From contig NZ_MBFM01000004.1 of the NCBI RefSeq assembly GCF_001696715.1, forward strand, positions 206,319-258,569: a stretch of DNA of 52,251 bases. Reading direction: 5' to 3'. Origin of the DNA: Thauera phenolivorans. Its GTDB lineage: Bacteria; Pseudomonadota; Gammaproteobacteria; Burkholderiales; Rhodocyclaceae. Within the stretch, counting starts at the first letter, position 1. Each line of letters begins with the position of its first letter. The position numbers were made by a program, and so were the translations under genes. Below the pieces are notes generated by a model, which did no database searches, was not told the DNA's origin, and was given only the letters and a program-made list of their open reading frames with translations. This document shows, in pieces, positions 13,119 through 21,013 of the stretch.

Positions 13119-13134
13119 GGGGGCTGAGGCCCCC
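13119..13134. terminator. hairpin between convergent phaM and racemase genes
   Basis: A GGGGGC/GCCCCC stem with a TGAG loop fills the 24-bp gap between two convergent stop codons. It is symmetric and could serve both directions, but there is no T-tract on either side, so it is weak as an intrinsic terminator. Confidence 0.35.
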
Positions 13135-13138
13135 GTCG

Positions 13139-14329
13139 TCAGATGACGCCCGCGTCGCGCAGGCCGGCGATCTCGGTCGCGTCCAGTCCGAGCGCGGCAA
13201 GCACCTCGTCGCCGTCGTCGCCCGCGCTTGCGGGCGCCGGCCGCGGCATTGCGGGTTCGAAGCCGGCCAGTCGCACCGGCGGCCCGAACTGGGTCACCCC
13301 GCCCACGTCGCGCACCATGCCGCGCGCGCGCAGCTGCGGATTCCGCAGGCTTTCCTCGAGCTGCAGCACCGGCGTCACGCAGCAGTCCACCCCGTCGAAC
13401 ACCGCCACCCATTCGGCCTGCGTGCGCGTGCGGAACACGGCCTGCACTTCTGCGCGTGCCCTCGCCCCTGCCTCGCCGGTGGCGAGATGGAGTGGCTTGA
13501 GGTCGGGCCGGCCGAGCGCGTCGCAGGTCATCTGCCAGAATTTTTCCTCGAGCGCGCCGACCGCCATGTAGCGTCCGTCGGCCGTCTGGTACACCCCGTA
13601 GCAGGGCACCCCGCCGGTGAGCAGGTCCTCGCCGCGCGGGCGCACGCCGCCGTGGGCGAGCACCTCGATCAGCGGAAAGATCGCATGGGCGAAGGCCGCG
13701 TCGGTCATCGACACGTCGACGAGGCGGCCGCGTCCGGTAGTCCGTGCCTCGAGCAGGGCCACGAGGATGCCGGTGACCGCCGCCATCGTGCCGCCGAGCA
13801 GATCGCCGATCTGCAGGTTCGGCACCGCCGGCGGACCGCCGGCGGTGCCGATCTGGTCGAGCACGCCGGCGTAGCCGATGTAGTTGATGTCGTGGCCGGC
13901 GCGCAGCGCATAGGGGCCCGTCTGGCCGTAGCCCGAGATACTGCAGAACACCAGGCGCGGGTTGATCTCCGCCAGCGCCTCGTAGCCGACGCCCAGCTTG
14001 TCCATGACGCCGGGCCGGAAGCCCTCGACCAGGCCGTCGGCCTTCGCGACCAGGCGCCGCAGCAAGGCCTTGCCGGCCTCCTGCTTGAGATCGAGACGCA
14101 GGCTCTTCTTGTTACGATTGACGATCTGGTACAGGTAGCTGTTCTCGCCGCCCATCGCGCCGAGCGTACGCGCGTAGTCGCCGGCGCCGGTGTCTTCGAT
14201 CTTGATGACCTCGGCGCCATAGTCGGCGAGGTGCTGGGTCGCCAGCGGGCCGGGCAGCAGGCGGGTGAGGTCGAGGATGCGCAGGCCGGCGAGCGGCGCG
14301 CGGGAAGCGTCAGAAGCGATGGCGGTCAT
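13139..14329 (-). CDS. CaiB/BaiF-fold enzyme, alpha-methylacyl-CoA racemase-like
   Basis: A 396-aa class III CoA-transferase-fold protein. The N-terminal GLRILDLTRLLPGPLATQHL and the VNRNKKSLRLDLK motif are typical. H146 (GHDINY), D176 (NLQIGDLLGG) and E261 (GALEEKFW) keep the exact 30- and 85-residue spacing of the catalytic His126/Asp156/Glu241 of mycobacterial alpha-methylacyl-CoA racemase, favouring racemisation of 2-methylacyl-CoA esters over CoA transfer. It is the last gene of the run that begins with the acyl-CoA synthetase and liv genes, 87 bp after the PaaK-like gene. Substrate is inferred. Confidence 0.85.
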   Translation of the reverse strand: MTAIASDASRAPLAGLRILDLTRLLPGPLATQHLADYGAEVIKIEDTGAGDYARTLGAMGGENSYLYQIVNRNKKSLRLDLKQEAGKALLRRLVAKADGLVEGFRPGVMDKLGVGYEALAEINPRLVFCSISGYGQTGPYALRAGHDINYIGYAGVLDQIGTAGGPPAVPNLQIGDLLGGTMAAVTGILVALLEARTTGRGRLVDVSMTDAAFAHAIFPLIEVLAHGGVRPRGEDLLTGGVPCYGVYQTADGRYMAVGALEEKFWQMTCDALGRPDLKPLHLATGEAGARARAEVQAVFRTRTQAEWVAVFDGVDCCVTPVLQLEESLRNPQLRARGMVRDVGGVTQFGPPVRLAGFEPAMPRPAPASAGDDGDEVLAALGLDATEIAGLRDAGVI

Positions 14330-14416
14330 GTGCGGGACAATGCGAAAGGAAATGTCGCCCGATTATCCCCTACCGTCGCCCCGCTCGCGAGCCTGCCGCG
14401 TCCGACGCATCCCGCC

Positions 14417-15652
14417 TCACTCGTAGCGGCGCACGTCGTCGATCACCTTGCCGTCGTTGGCGAGCGTGCCGACGGCGAGGAAGGCGACCTCGCCGCGTAG
14501 CTTGGTGATCTCGCGCAGACTGGCGCCGATCGCCTCGGCGAGCGCCTCGCTGCCGCCGCCCGCGACCTCGCACATCAGCGTCATGCGGTCGCCGAGCCGG
14601 GGATTGTCGACCACCAGCCGCGCCCGCCCGAGCTCGGGATGACGGCGCACCACCTCGGCGACCTGGCCCGGATGCACGAACATGCCCTTGACCTTGGTCG
14701 TCTGGTCCGCCCGCCCCATCCAGCCGCGAATGCGCAGGTTGGTGCGGCCGCAGGGCGAGGCGCCGGGCAGCAGCGCGGAGAGGTCGCCGGTGCCGAAGCG
14801 GATCAGCGGGTAGTCGGGATTGAATGTGGTCACGACAACCTCGCCGACCTCGCCCGCCGCCACCGGCTCGCCGGTGCCGGGGCGGACGATCTCGAGCACG
14901 ATATCCTCGTCGACCACCATGCCCTCGCCGTCCGGTGTCTCATACGCGATGAGGCCGATGTCGGCGGTGGCGTAGGCCTGGAGGGCGGTGACGCCGGCGG
15001 CGGCGAACTGATCGCGCAGGCTGGGCGGGAAGGCCTCGCCGGATACCAGCGCCTTGCGCAGGCTGATGCCGACACCGGCTTCGGTCGCCTTGTCGAGCAG
15101 GATGCGCAGGAAAGAGGGCGTGCCGACGTAAGCGTTCGGCTGCAGATCCGCGATCGCCGCGAGCTGCTGCTCGGTCTGCCCCGTGCCGGCGGGAAACACC
15201 GTGCAGCCGAGCGCATGGGCGGCGGTCTCCATCATCGAGCCGGCAGGGGTGAAGTGATAGGAGAAGGTATTGTGCACCAGGTCGCCGGCGCGAAAGCCCG
15301 CCGCATGCAGGGCCCGCGCGAGCCGGTAGTAGTCCGGACCCGCCCCTTCGGGCTCGTAGAGCGGTCCGGGCGAGGCGAACACCCGGCGGCAGCCCGCCCC
15401 CCAGCGCACGGCAGCGAAACCCCCGAAGGGGCGCGCCTGCTTCTGCCGCTCGAGCAGCTCGGACTTGCGGATCACCGGCAACCCGGCAAGCGCCTCACGG
15501 CTGGTCACCGTCTCGGGGTCGATGCCGTCGAGCAGGCCGGCGAAGGCCGGGGTGTTGGCCGTCGCATGCGCGATCTGTGCCGGCAAGCGCGCGAACAGTT
15601 CGCGCTCGCGCCCGGCATGGTCGCGCGTTTCCCTCGTGTCGTAGAAGCTCAT
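14417..15652 (-). CDS. PaaK-like adenylate-forming protein with an unusual P loop
   Basis: A 411-aa protein related to phenylacetate-CoA ligases. The late GEVGEVVVTTFNPDYPLIRF, GTGDLS and DQTTKVKGMFVHPGQVAEVV blocks are those of the PaaK family. The phosphate-binding loop, normally SSGTTGxPT, reads FASPGPLYEPEG at about 92-103, and the usual YGLTE-like motif reads QAYATADIG. The start at 15650-15652 is set by GGGAGGCGGG directly upstream; the frame is open about 72 codons further. It lies 43 bp after livF. It may be an unusual ligase or have lost adenylation. Confidence 0.8.
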   Translation of the reverse strand: MSFYDTRETRDHAGRERELFARLPAQIAHATANTPAFAGLLDGIDPETVTSREALAGLPVIRKSELLERQKQARPFGGFAAVRWGAGCRRVFASPGPLYEPEGAGPDYYRLARALHAAGFRAGDLVHNTFSYHFTPAGSMMETAAHALGCTVFPAGTGQTEQQLAAIADLQPNAYVGTPSFLRILLDKATEAGVGISLRKALVSGEAFPPSLRDQFAAAGVTALQAYATADIGLIAYETPDGEGMVVDEDIVLEIVRPGTGEPVAAGEVGEVVVTTFNPDYPLIRFGTGDLSALLPGASPCGRTNLRIRGWMGRADQTTKVKGMFVHPGQVAEVVRRHPELGRARLVVDNPRLGDRMTLMCEVAGGGSEALAEAIGASLREITKLRGEVAFLAVGTLANDGKVIDDVRRYE

Positions 15653-15695
15653 CCCGCCTCCCTGTTGCGATCCGGTTCCGTACCCTGCGGCCCGC

Positions 15696-16538
15696 TCACG
15701 ACAACCAGCGCTTGCGCCGGCGGTAGTGCTTGACCTCGCGGAAGCTCTTGCGCCCCTCGCCCGCCAGGCCGAGGTAGAACTCCTTGACGTCCTCGTTGGC
15801 GGCGAGCTCCTTCGCCTCGCCCTCCATGACGATGCGACCGTTCTCCATGATGTAGCCGAAGTCGGCATAGCGCAGCGCCACCATGGTGTTCTGCTCGGCG
15901 AGCAGGAAGCTCACCTTCTCCTTGGTGTTGAGGTCCTTCACGATCTCGAAGATCTCCTCGACGATCTGGGGGGCCAGCCCCATCGAGGGCTCGTCGAGCA
16001 GGATCATCTCCGGCTTCGCCATCAGGGCGCGGCCGATCGCGCACATCTGCTGCTCGCCGCCCGAGGTGTAGCCGGCCTGCGAGCTGCGTCGCGTCTTCAG
16101 ACGCGGAAAGTAGTGGTACACCTTCTCGAGGTTCGCGTTGAGCTCGCCGCGCGAGATCTTGCGGGTGTAGGCGCCCGTCAGCAGGTTCTCCTCGATCGAC
16201 AGGTGACCGAAGCAGTGCCGCCCCTCCATCACCTGGATCACCCCGCGCCGTACCAGCTCGTTGGGCGTCATCTGGTCGATCCGGGCGCCCTTGAATTCGA
16301 TGCTGCCCTTGGTGACGTCGCCGCGCTCGGCGTGCAGCAGGTTGGAGATCGACTTCAGCGTGGTCGATTTGCCCGCGCCGTTGGCACCGAGCAGGGCGAC
16401 GATGCTGCCCTGCTCCACCTGCAGCGACACGCCTTTTAGCACCAGGATCACGTGGTTGTAGATCACCTCGACGTTGTTGATCGAGAGATAGGGCGCCGCG
16501 GCCTGCGCGGCGGCTTCGGTGGCGGTGTTCATCGTCAT
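15696..16538 (-). CDS. livF: branched-chain/aromatic acid ABC transporter ATPase LivF
   Basis: A 280-aa ATPase of an ABC importer (HAAT family). Walker A is GANGAGKST, the signature is YTSGGEQQM instead of LSGGQ, Walker B is MILLDEPSMGLAP and the switch region is LLAEQN. Starts at 16538 (MTMNTATEA) and 16532 are both possible; longer upstream frame is rejected because it crosses the hairpin region after the binding-protein gene. It carries a basic C-terminal tail (HYRRRKRWLS) beyond the usual ~235-aa LivF length. It works with LivG, LivH, LivM and the binding protein. Confidence 0.92.
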   Translation of the reverse strand: MTMNTATEAAAQAAAPYLSINNVEVIYNHVILVLKGVSLQVEQGSIVALLGANGAGKSTTLKSISNLLHAERGDVTKGSIEFKGARIDQMTPNELVRRGVIQVMEGRHCFGHLSIEENLLTGAYTRKISRGELNANLEKVYHYFPRLKTRRSSQAGYTSGGEQQMCAIGRALMAKPEMILLDEPSMGLAPQIVEEIFEIVKDLNTKEKVSFLLAEQNTMVALRYADFGYIMENGRIVMEGEAKELAANEDVKEFYLGLAGEGRKSFREVKHYRRRKRWLS

Positions 16539-16626
16539 CTTCGTCCGTGGTCTCCGTCCCGCCTCCCCGGCCCCGCCGGGAGAGGGTCTGCGCAGGGTTC
16601 GCCGGCCGCAGCGGGCGAGCCCTCGG

Positions 16627-16694
16627 CAGACCGCCCCGTCGCCGGGGCCTCGGTCTGCGCTGCCTGCGCCGGGCGGACTGTCCCGCCCGGCGCT
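16627..16694 (-). repeat. tandem stem-loops between binding protein and livF
   Basis: The gap downstream of the binding-protein stop holds two strong hairpins. One is an 11-bp perfect stem (16667-16677 with 16684-16694, 6-base loop). The other is a two-part stem (16627-16634 with 16652-16659, and an inner 5-bp CCCCG/CGGGG stem). A third GGTCTGC copy upstream offers an alternative pairing. There is no T-tract. Such structures after binding-protein genes often protect the upstream mRNA and set the binding-protein excess; that role is inferred. Confidence 0.55.
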
Positions 16695-16701
16695 TGCCGC
16701 C

Positions 16702-18039
16702 TCACTCCTTGCTGCAGTCGCGCGGGGTGAGCCCCTTCTCCTTGGCGTACTTCTCGGCACCTGCCTTCACCAGCGGGTTCACCACGCTCATGTCGGCCTC
16801 GTACCAGTCTGACGTGGTCTCGTACTTCTGTCCGTTCCAGGTGATGATCCGCGCCCAGCTCGAGCCCATGTGGTCGGCGCACGAAGTCTTCACCGGCCGC
16901 ATCAGGTTGCCGAAGCCGAGCTCGTCGAGCCGCGCCTGGGTGATGTCCAGGTTCTCCAGGCCCCAGCGCACCTGCTCCGGCGTCACCGGCTTGCCCTTGC
17001 CGTACTTCTCCTGCGCGGTGCGGATCGCCTCGACGGTGAGCATCTGAATCATCATGCCGCGGGTATGGGCGACGGTGCCCACCTCGTCACGCGAGTTCGC
17101 CGAGCCCTGGTCCTTGTCGTACACGTGCTTGAGGATGTCGTCGTGCGCCTTGCCGCGGTCGGCCGAGCCCTGGATCGCGATCGCGTTGTAGCCTTTCGCG
17201 GCGGCGCCGATGTCCTTCACGTCGGACTCGGAGCCGGCCCACCAGATGCCGTACATCTTGTCGCGCGGGAAACCCGTCGCCTGTGCCTCGCGGATCGCGG
17301 TGGGCGTCATGATGCCCGCGGCCCACAGGATCACGTACTCGGGCCGCTCCTTGCGGATCTGCAGCCAGGTGGCCTTCTGCTCGACGCCGGGGGCGACGAC
17401 CGGCAGCGCCATCAGCTCGAAGCCGTATTTCTGCGCCAGCGCCTGCAGCGCCGGGATCGGCTCCTTGCCGTAGGGCGAGTCGTGGTAGACCAGCGCCAGC
17501 TTCTTGCCCTTGAGCTTGTCGGCGCCGCCCATCTTCTTGGCGATGTCCTGGACGATGATGTCGGATGCGGTCCAGTAGGTGCCGAGCATCGGGAAGGACC
17601 ACGGGAACACCGAGCCGTCGGCCGAATCCGACCGGCCATAGCCCATCGTCATCACCGGCACCTTGTCGAGCGGCGCCTTGTCCATCACCGCGTAGGTGAT
17701 GCCGGTCGACTGGGTGTCGAACAGGCTGCCACCGCCGTTCTTGGCCTTGAGGCGCTCGTAGCACTCGACGCCGCGGTCGGTGTTGTAGGCGGTCTCGCAT
17801 TCCTCGTAGCTGAGCTTGACGCCGTTTACCCCGCCGTCGCGCTCGTTGACCATCTTCAGATAGTCGAGCTTGCCGTTCGCCCACGGGATGCCGAGCGGCG
17901 CGAACGAGCCGGTGCGATACACCAGCAACGGGATGAACTGTTCCGCCTGCGCGGCCGCGATCGACGGCGCGGTGAGTGCGAAAGCCATGGTGCCGGCGAC
18001 GGCGAGGCCACGAATGCCCTGGGCGATCCTGTTCTGCAT
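16702..18039 (-). CDS. ABC transporter periplasmic substrate-binding protein (LivK/HAAT-like)
   Basis: A 445-aa secreted protein: signal peptide about 1-31 (GLAVAGTMAFALTAPSIAAA), then a type I periplasmic binding fold with QFIPLLVYRTGSFAPLGIPW at the start, GIPWANGKLDYLKMVNERDG, KLALVYHDSPYGKEPIPALQ, and late cysteines that could form a disulfide (CADHMGSSW, DCSKE). It is longer than typical LivK (~370 aa), a form often found beside acyl-CoA ligases and suspected to bind carboxylic acids rather than amino acids. It lies between livM and livF. The ligand is not shown by the sequence. Confidence 0.88.
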   Translation of the reverse strand: MQNRIAQGIRGLAVAGTMAFALTAPSIAAAQAEQFIPLLVYRTGSFAPLGIPWANGKLDYLKMVNERDGGVNGVKLSYEECETAYNTDRGVECYERLKAKNGGGSLFDTQSTGITYAVMDKAPLDKVPVMTMGYGRSDSADGSVFPWSFPMLGTYWTASDIIVQDIAKKMGGADKLKGKKLALVYHDSPYGKEPIPALQALAQKYGFELMALPVVAPGVEQKATWLQIRKERPEYVILWAAGIMTPTAIREAQATGFPRDKMYGIWWAGSESDVKDIGAAAKGYNAIAIQGSADRGKAHDDILKHVYDKDQGSANSRDEVGTVAHTRGMMIQMLTVEAIRTAQEKYGKGKPVTPEQVRWGLENLDITQARLDELGFGNLMRPVKTSCADHMGSSWARIITWNGQKYETTSDWYEADMSVVNPLVKAGAEKYAKEKGLTPRDCSKE

Positions 18040-18143
18040 GTCTTCATCTCCTCGATGTGGCTAGGTTGCTGCACATTTGCCGGGCACGCCGGCACTGCTT
18101 GGGGCCGGTCTGCGCCGGCTCGATCGGGTTGTGTGGGGGCTGC

Positions 18144-19208
18144 TCAGTAGGGGAAGGGCCACAGGCGCAGCTTCTCGCGGCCGATGCTCCACAGCCGCGC
18201 CAGCCCGTGGGGTTCGGCGATCAGGAAGATCACGATCAGCGCGCCGAACACGACGTGCTCCAGGTGCGCGGCGGTGTCGACCGACAGCGGCAAGCCGAAG
18301 AGCTCGGGCACGTTGGTCAGCACGATCGGCAGCAGCACGATGAAGGCGGCGCCGAAGAAGCTGCCGGCGATCGAACCCAGGCCGCCGATGATGATCATGA
18401 ACAGCAGCTGGAAGGAGCGGTCGAGGCCGAAGGCGAGCGGCTCCCAGGCGCCGAGATGGACGAAGCCCCACAGCGCCCCGGCGACGCCGACGATGAAGGA
18501 GCTCACCGCGAAGGCGGTCAGCTTGGCGTAGGCCGGACGGATGCCGATGACGCCGGCGGCGATGTCCATGTCGCGGATCGCCATCCACTGGCGGCCGGTG
18601 CCGCTACGCACCAGGTTCTTCGCGATCACCGCGAAGACGACGACGAAGCCGAGGCAGAACAGGTACTTCTGCGCCGCGCTCTCGACCGGCAGACCGAAGA
18701 AGGACAGAGAGCCGACCGAGACCGAGCCCGAGGTCGAGTAGTTGGTCAGCGCCGGGATGCGCAGGAAGGCCCAGTCGAGGAAGAACTGCGCCGCCAGGGT
18801 CGACACCGCGAGGTAGAGGCCGCGCAGGCGCAGGCTGGGGATGCCGAACAGCACGCCGATCGCGGTCGCGCACGCGCCGCCGGCGAGGATCTGCAGCAGC
18901 AGCGGCGTCTCCGGCACGCGCACGCCGAGGTTCCACGCCGCGTAGGCGCCGACCGCCATGAAGGCGCCGGTGCCGAGCGAGATCTGGCCGCAGTAGCCGA
19001 CCAGGATGTTCAGCCCGATCGCCGCCAGCGACAGGATGAGGAAGGGAATCAGCAGCGCGCGCAGCAGGTAGTCGCTCGCCAGCATCGGTACCAGCAGCGC
19101 GGCGATCGCCACGATGGCGATGATCGCCACCCGGTCCTGCTGCACCTTGAAGATGCGCTGGTCCTCGACGTAACTCGCCTTGAACTGTCCGTTTTCGCGA
19201 TAGAACAT
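18144..19208 (-). CDS. livM: ABC transporter permease LivM
   Basis: A 354-aa inner-membrane permease with about nine hydrophobic segments. It shows the LivM hallmarks: LNILVGYCGQISLGTGAFMA near residue 90, PSLRLRGLYLAVSTLA and the cytoplasmic GRQWMAIRDMDIAAGVIGI loop that contacts the ATPase, then FFGAAFIVLLPIVL. The N-terminus is a soluble extension (MFYRENGQFKASYVEDQRIF). It pairs with LivH immediately upstream in the operon (25-bp gap). Confidence 0.94.
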   Translation of the reverse strand: MFYRENGQFKASYVEDQRIFKVQQDRVAIIAIVAIAALLVPMLASDYLLRALLIPFLILSLAAIGLNILVGYCGQISLGTGAFMAVGAYAAWNLGVRVPETPLLLQILAGGACATAIGVLFGIPSLRLRGLYLAVSTLAAQFFLDWAFLRIPALTNYSTSGSVSVGSLSFFGLPVESAAQKYLFCLGFVVVFAVIAKNLVRSGTGRQWMAIRDMDIAAGVIGIRPAYAKLTAFAVSSFIVGVAGALWGFVHLGAWEPLAFGLDRSFQLLFMIIIGGLGSIAGSFFGAAFIVLLPIVLTNVPELFGLPLSVDTAAHLEHVVFGALIVIFLIAEPHGLARLWSIGREKLRLWPFPY

Positions 19209-19233
19209 GAATGGATCTCCGGGACGGGCGCGC

Positions 19234-20157
19234 TCAGACGCGGTCGATGTGCTTTTCGCCGAACAGGCCTTCGGGCCGGAACAGCAGGAAGACCAGGGCC
19301 AGGACGTAGGCGAACCAGACCTCGATCCCGCCGCCGACGAAGGGCCCGAGATAGACCTCGGACACCTTCTCGCCGACGCCGATGATCAGCCCGCCGATGA
19401 TGGCCCCCGGCACCGAGGTGAGCCCGCCGAGGATCACCACCGGCAGCGCGCGCAGGGCCACGGTCGACAGCGAGAACTGCACGCCGAGCTTGGAGCCCCA
19501 GACGATGCCGGCGACGAGGGCGACGATGCCCGCCACCGCCCACACGACCACCCAGATCCGCCCGAGCGGGATGCCGACCGACTGGGCCGCCTGGTGATCG
19601 TCGGCCACCGCGCGCAGCGCTCGGCCGACCTTGGTGTATTGGAACAGCAACGCGAGCGTGGCGACCAGGGTGGCGGCCACGCCGGCGGCGATGAGGTCGT
19701 CGGGGTTGATCAGCATGCCGCCCTCGAACACGCCCTCGAACAGGAACAGGGGCTCCTTCGGCATGCCGACGTCGATCGTATACACCGAGCTGCCGAACAC
19801 CATCTGGCCGAGGCCGTCGAGCACGTAGGTGATACCGAGCGTGGCCATCAGGAGCGTGGTCAGCTCCTGGTTCACCAGGTGACGCAGCACCAGGCGCTCG
19901 ATCACGATCGCCACCGCGATCATGAAAGCCACGCTCATCAGGAAGGCGAGCACGTTGCCGAGCACCATGCTGCCGAGCGCCTCGGTGGCCCAGCCGGAGA
20001 AGCGCGCCATCGCCAGCGCGGCGACCAGCACCATCGCGCCCTGGGCGAAGTTGAACACGCCCGAGGCCTTGAAGATCAGCACGAAGCCGAGGCCGATCAA
20101 GGCATAGAGCAAGCCGGTCATCAGGCCGCCCAGAAAGGTTTCGAGAAAAAAGCCCAT
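19234..20157 (-). CDS. livH: ABC transporter permease LivH
   Basis: A 307-aa inner-membrane permease. The start MGFFLETFLGGLMTGLLYAL, the FKASGVFNFAQGAMVLVAAL helix, the cytoplasmic coupling loop VGRALRAVADDHQAAQSVGI and the late GAIIGGLIIGVGEKVSEVYL are typical of LivH. About eight hydrophobic segments are visible. It lies between livG and livM, with an 18-bp gap from livG. Confidence 0.95.
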   Translation of the reverse strand: MGFFLETFLGGLMTGLLYALIGLGFVLIFKASGVFNFAQGAMVLVAALAMARFSGWATEALGSMVLGNVLAFLMSVAFMIAVAIVIERLVLRHLVNQELTTLLMATLGITYVLDGLGQMVFGSSVYTIDVGMPKEPLFLFEGVFEGGMLINPDDLIAAGVAATLVATLALLFQYTKVGRALRAVADDHQAAQSVGIPLGRIWVVVWAVAGIVALVAGIVWGSKLGVQFSLSTVALRALPVVILGGLTSVPGAIIGGLIIGVGEKVSEVYLGPFVGGGIEVWFAYVLALVFLLFRPEGLFGEKHIDRV

Positions 20158-20175
20158 CGTTGTGTCCTTCCCGTC

Positions 20176-20997
20176 TCAGTGGCTGGTGCCGAGGTAGGCA
20201 GCGATGACGTCGGGGTTGTTCTTGACTTCGTCCGGCGCGCCGTCGCCGATCTTCTTGCCGTAGTCGAGCACCACCACGCGGTCGGAGATGTCCATCACCA
20301 CGCCCATGTCGTGCTCGATGAGCACGATCGTGGTGCCGTACTCGTCGTTCACATCGAGGATGAAGCGGCACATGTCCTGCTTTTCCTCGACGTTCATGCC
20401 GGCCATCGGCTCGTCGAGCAGCAACAGCTCGGGCTCGGCGGCAAGCGCACGGCCGAGCTCGACCCGCTTCTGCAGGCCGTAGGGCAGGCGCCCCACCGGG
20501 GTGTTGCGGATGCTCTGGATCTCGAGGAAGTCGATCACCTCCTCGACCTTGATGCGGTGCGCAATCTCCTCCTTCTGCGCCGCCCCCCAGAACAGGGCGT
20601 GCTGGAAGAGGTTGCACTTCATCTTCAGGTTGCGCCCGGTCATGATGTTGTCGAGCACGGTCATGCCCTTGAACAGCGCGATGTTCTGGAAGGTGCGGGC
20701 GATGCCCTGGGCGGCCGCGACCTGCGGCTCCATCTTCTCGCGCAGCGCGCCGCGGAACAGGATCCTGCCCTCCTGCGGGTGATAGACGCCGTTGATGACG
20801 TTCAGCATCGAGCTCTTGCCGGCACCGTTGGGGCCGATGATCGAGCGGATCTCGTGCTCGCGCACATCGAAGCTGATGTCGGTCAGGGCCTTCACCCCGC
20901 CGAAGCGCAGCGAGATGTTCTGCAGGTCGAGGATCACCCCGCCGATGCGCTCGCGACCGGCGACGGGCGTTTCCAGCGTTTGCGTCATGTCGTTCAT
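20176..20997 (-). CDS. livG: ABC transporter ATPase LivG
   Basis: A 273-aa importer ATPase. Walker A is GPNGAGKSS, the signature is LPYGLQKRVELGRAL (the usual LivG variant), Walker B is LLLLDEPMAGMN, and the H-loop is IEHDMGVVM. I chose the ATG at 20995-20997 (MNDMTQTLE) because GGAGAG sits six bases upstream; ATGs at 21003 and 21024 are in frame but poorly spaced, and the latter overlaps the synthetase stop. The C-terminal LivG-type NPDVIAAYLG motif is present. Confidence 0.94.
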   Translation of the reverse strand: MNDMTQTLETPVAGRERIGGVILDLQNISLRFGGVKALTDISFDVREHEIRSIIGPNGAGKSSMLNVINGVYHPQEGRILFRGALREKMEPQVAAAQGIARTFQNIALFKGMTVLDNIMTGRNLKMKCNLFQHALFWGAAQKEEIAHRIKVEEVIDFLEIQSIRNTPVGRLPYGLQKRVELGRALAAEPELLLLDEPMAGMNVEEKQDMCRFILDVNDEYGTTIVLIEHDMGVVMDISDRVVVLDYGKKIGDGAPDEVKNNPDVIAAYLGTSH

Positions 20998-21013
20998 CCT
21001 CATCTCTCCGGCC

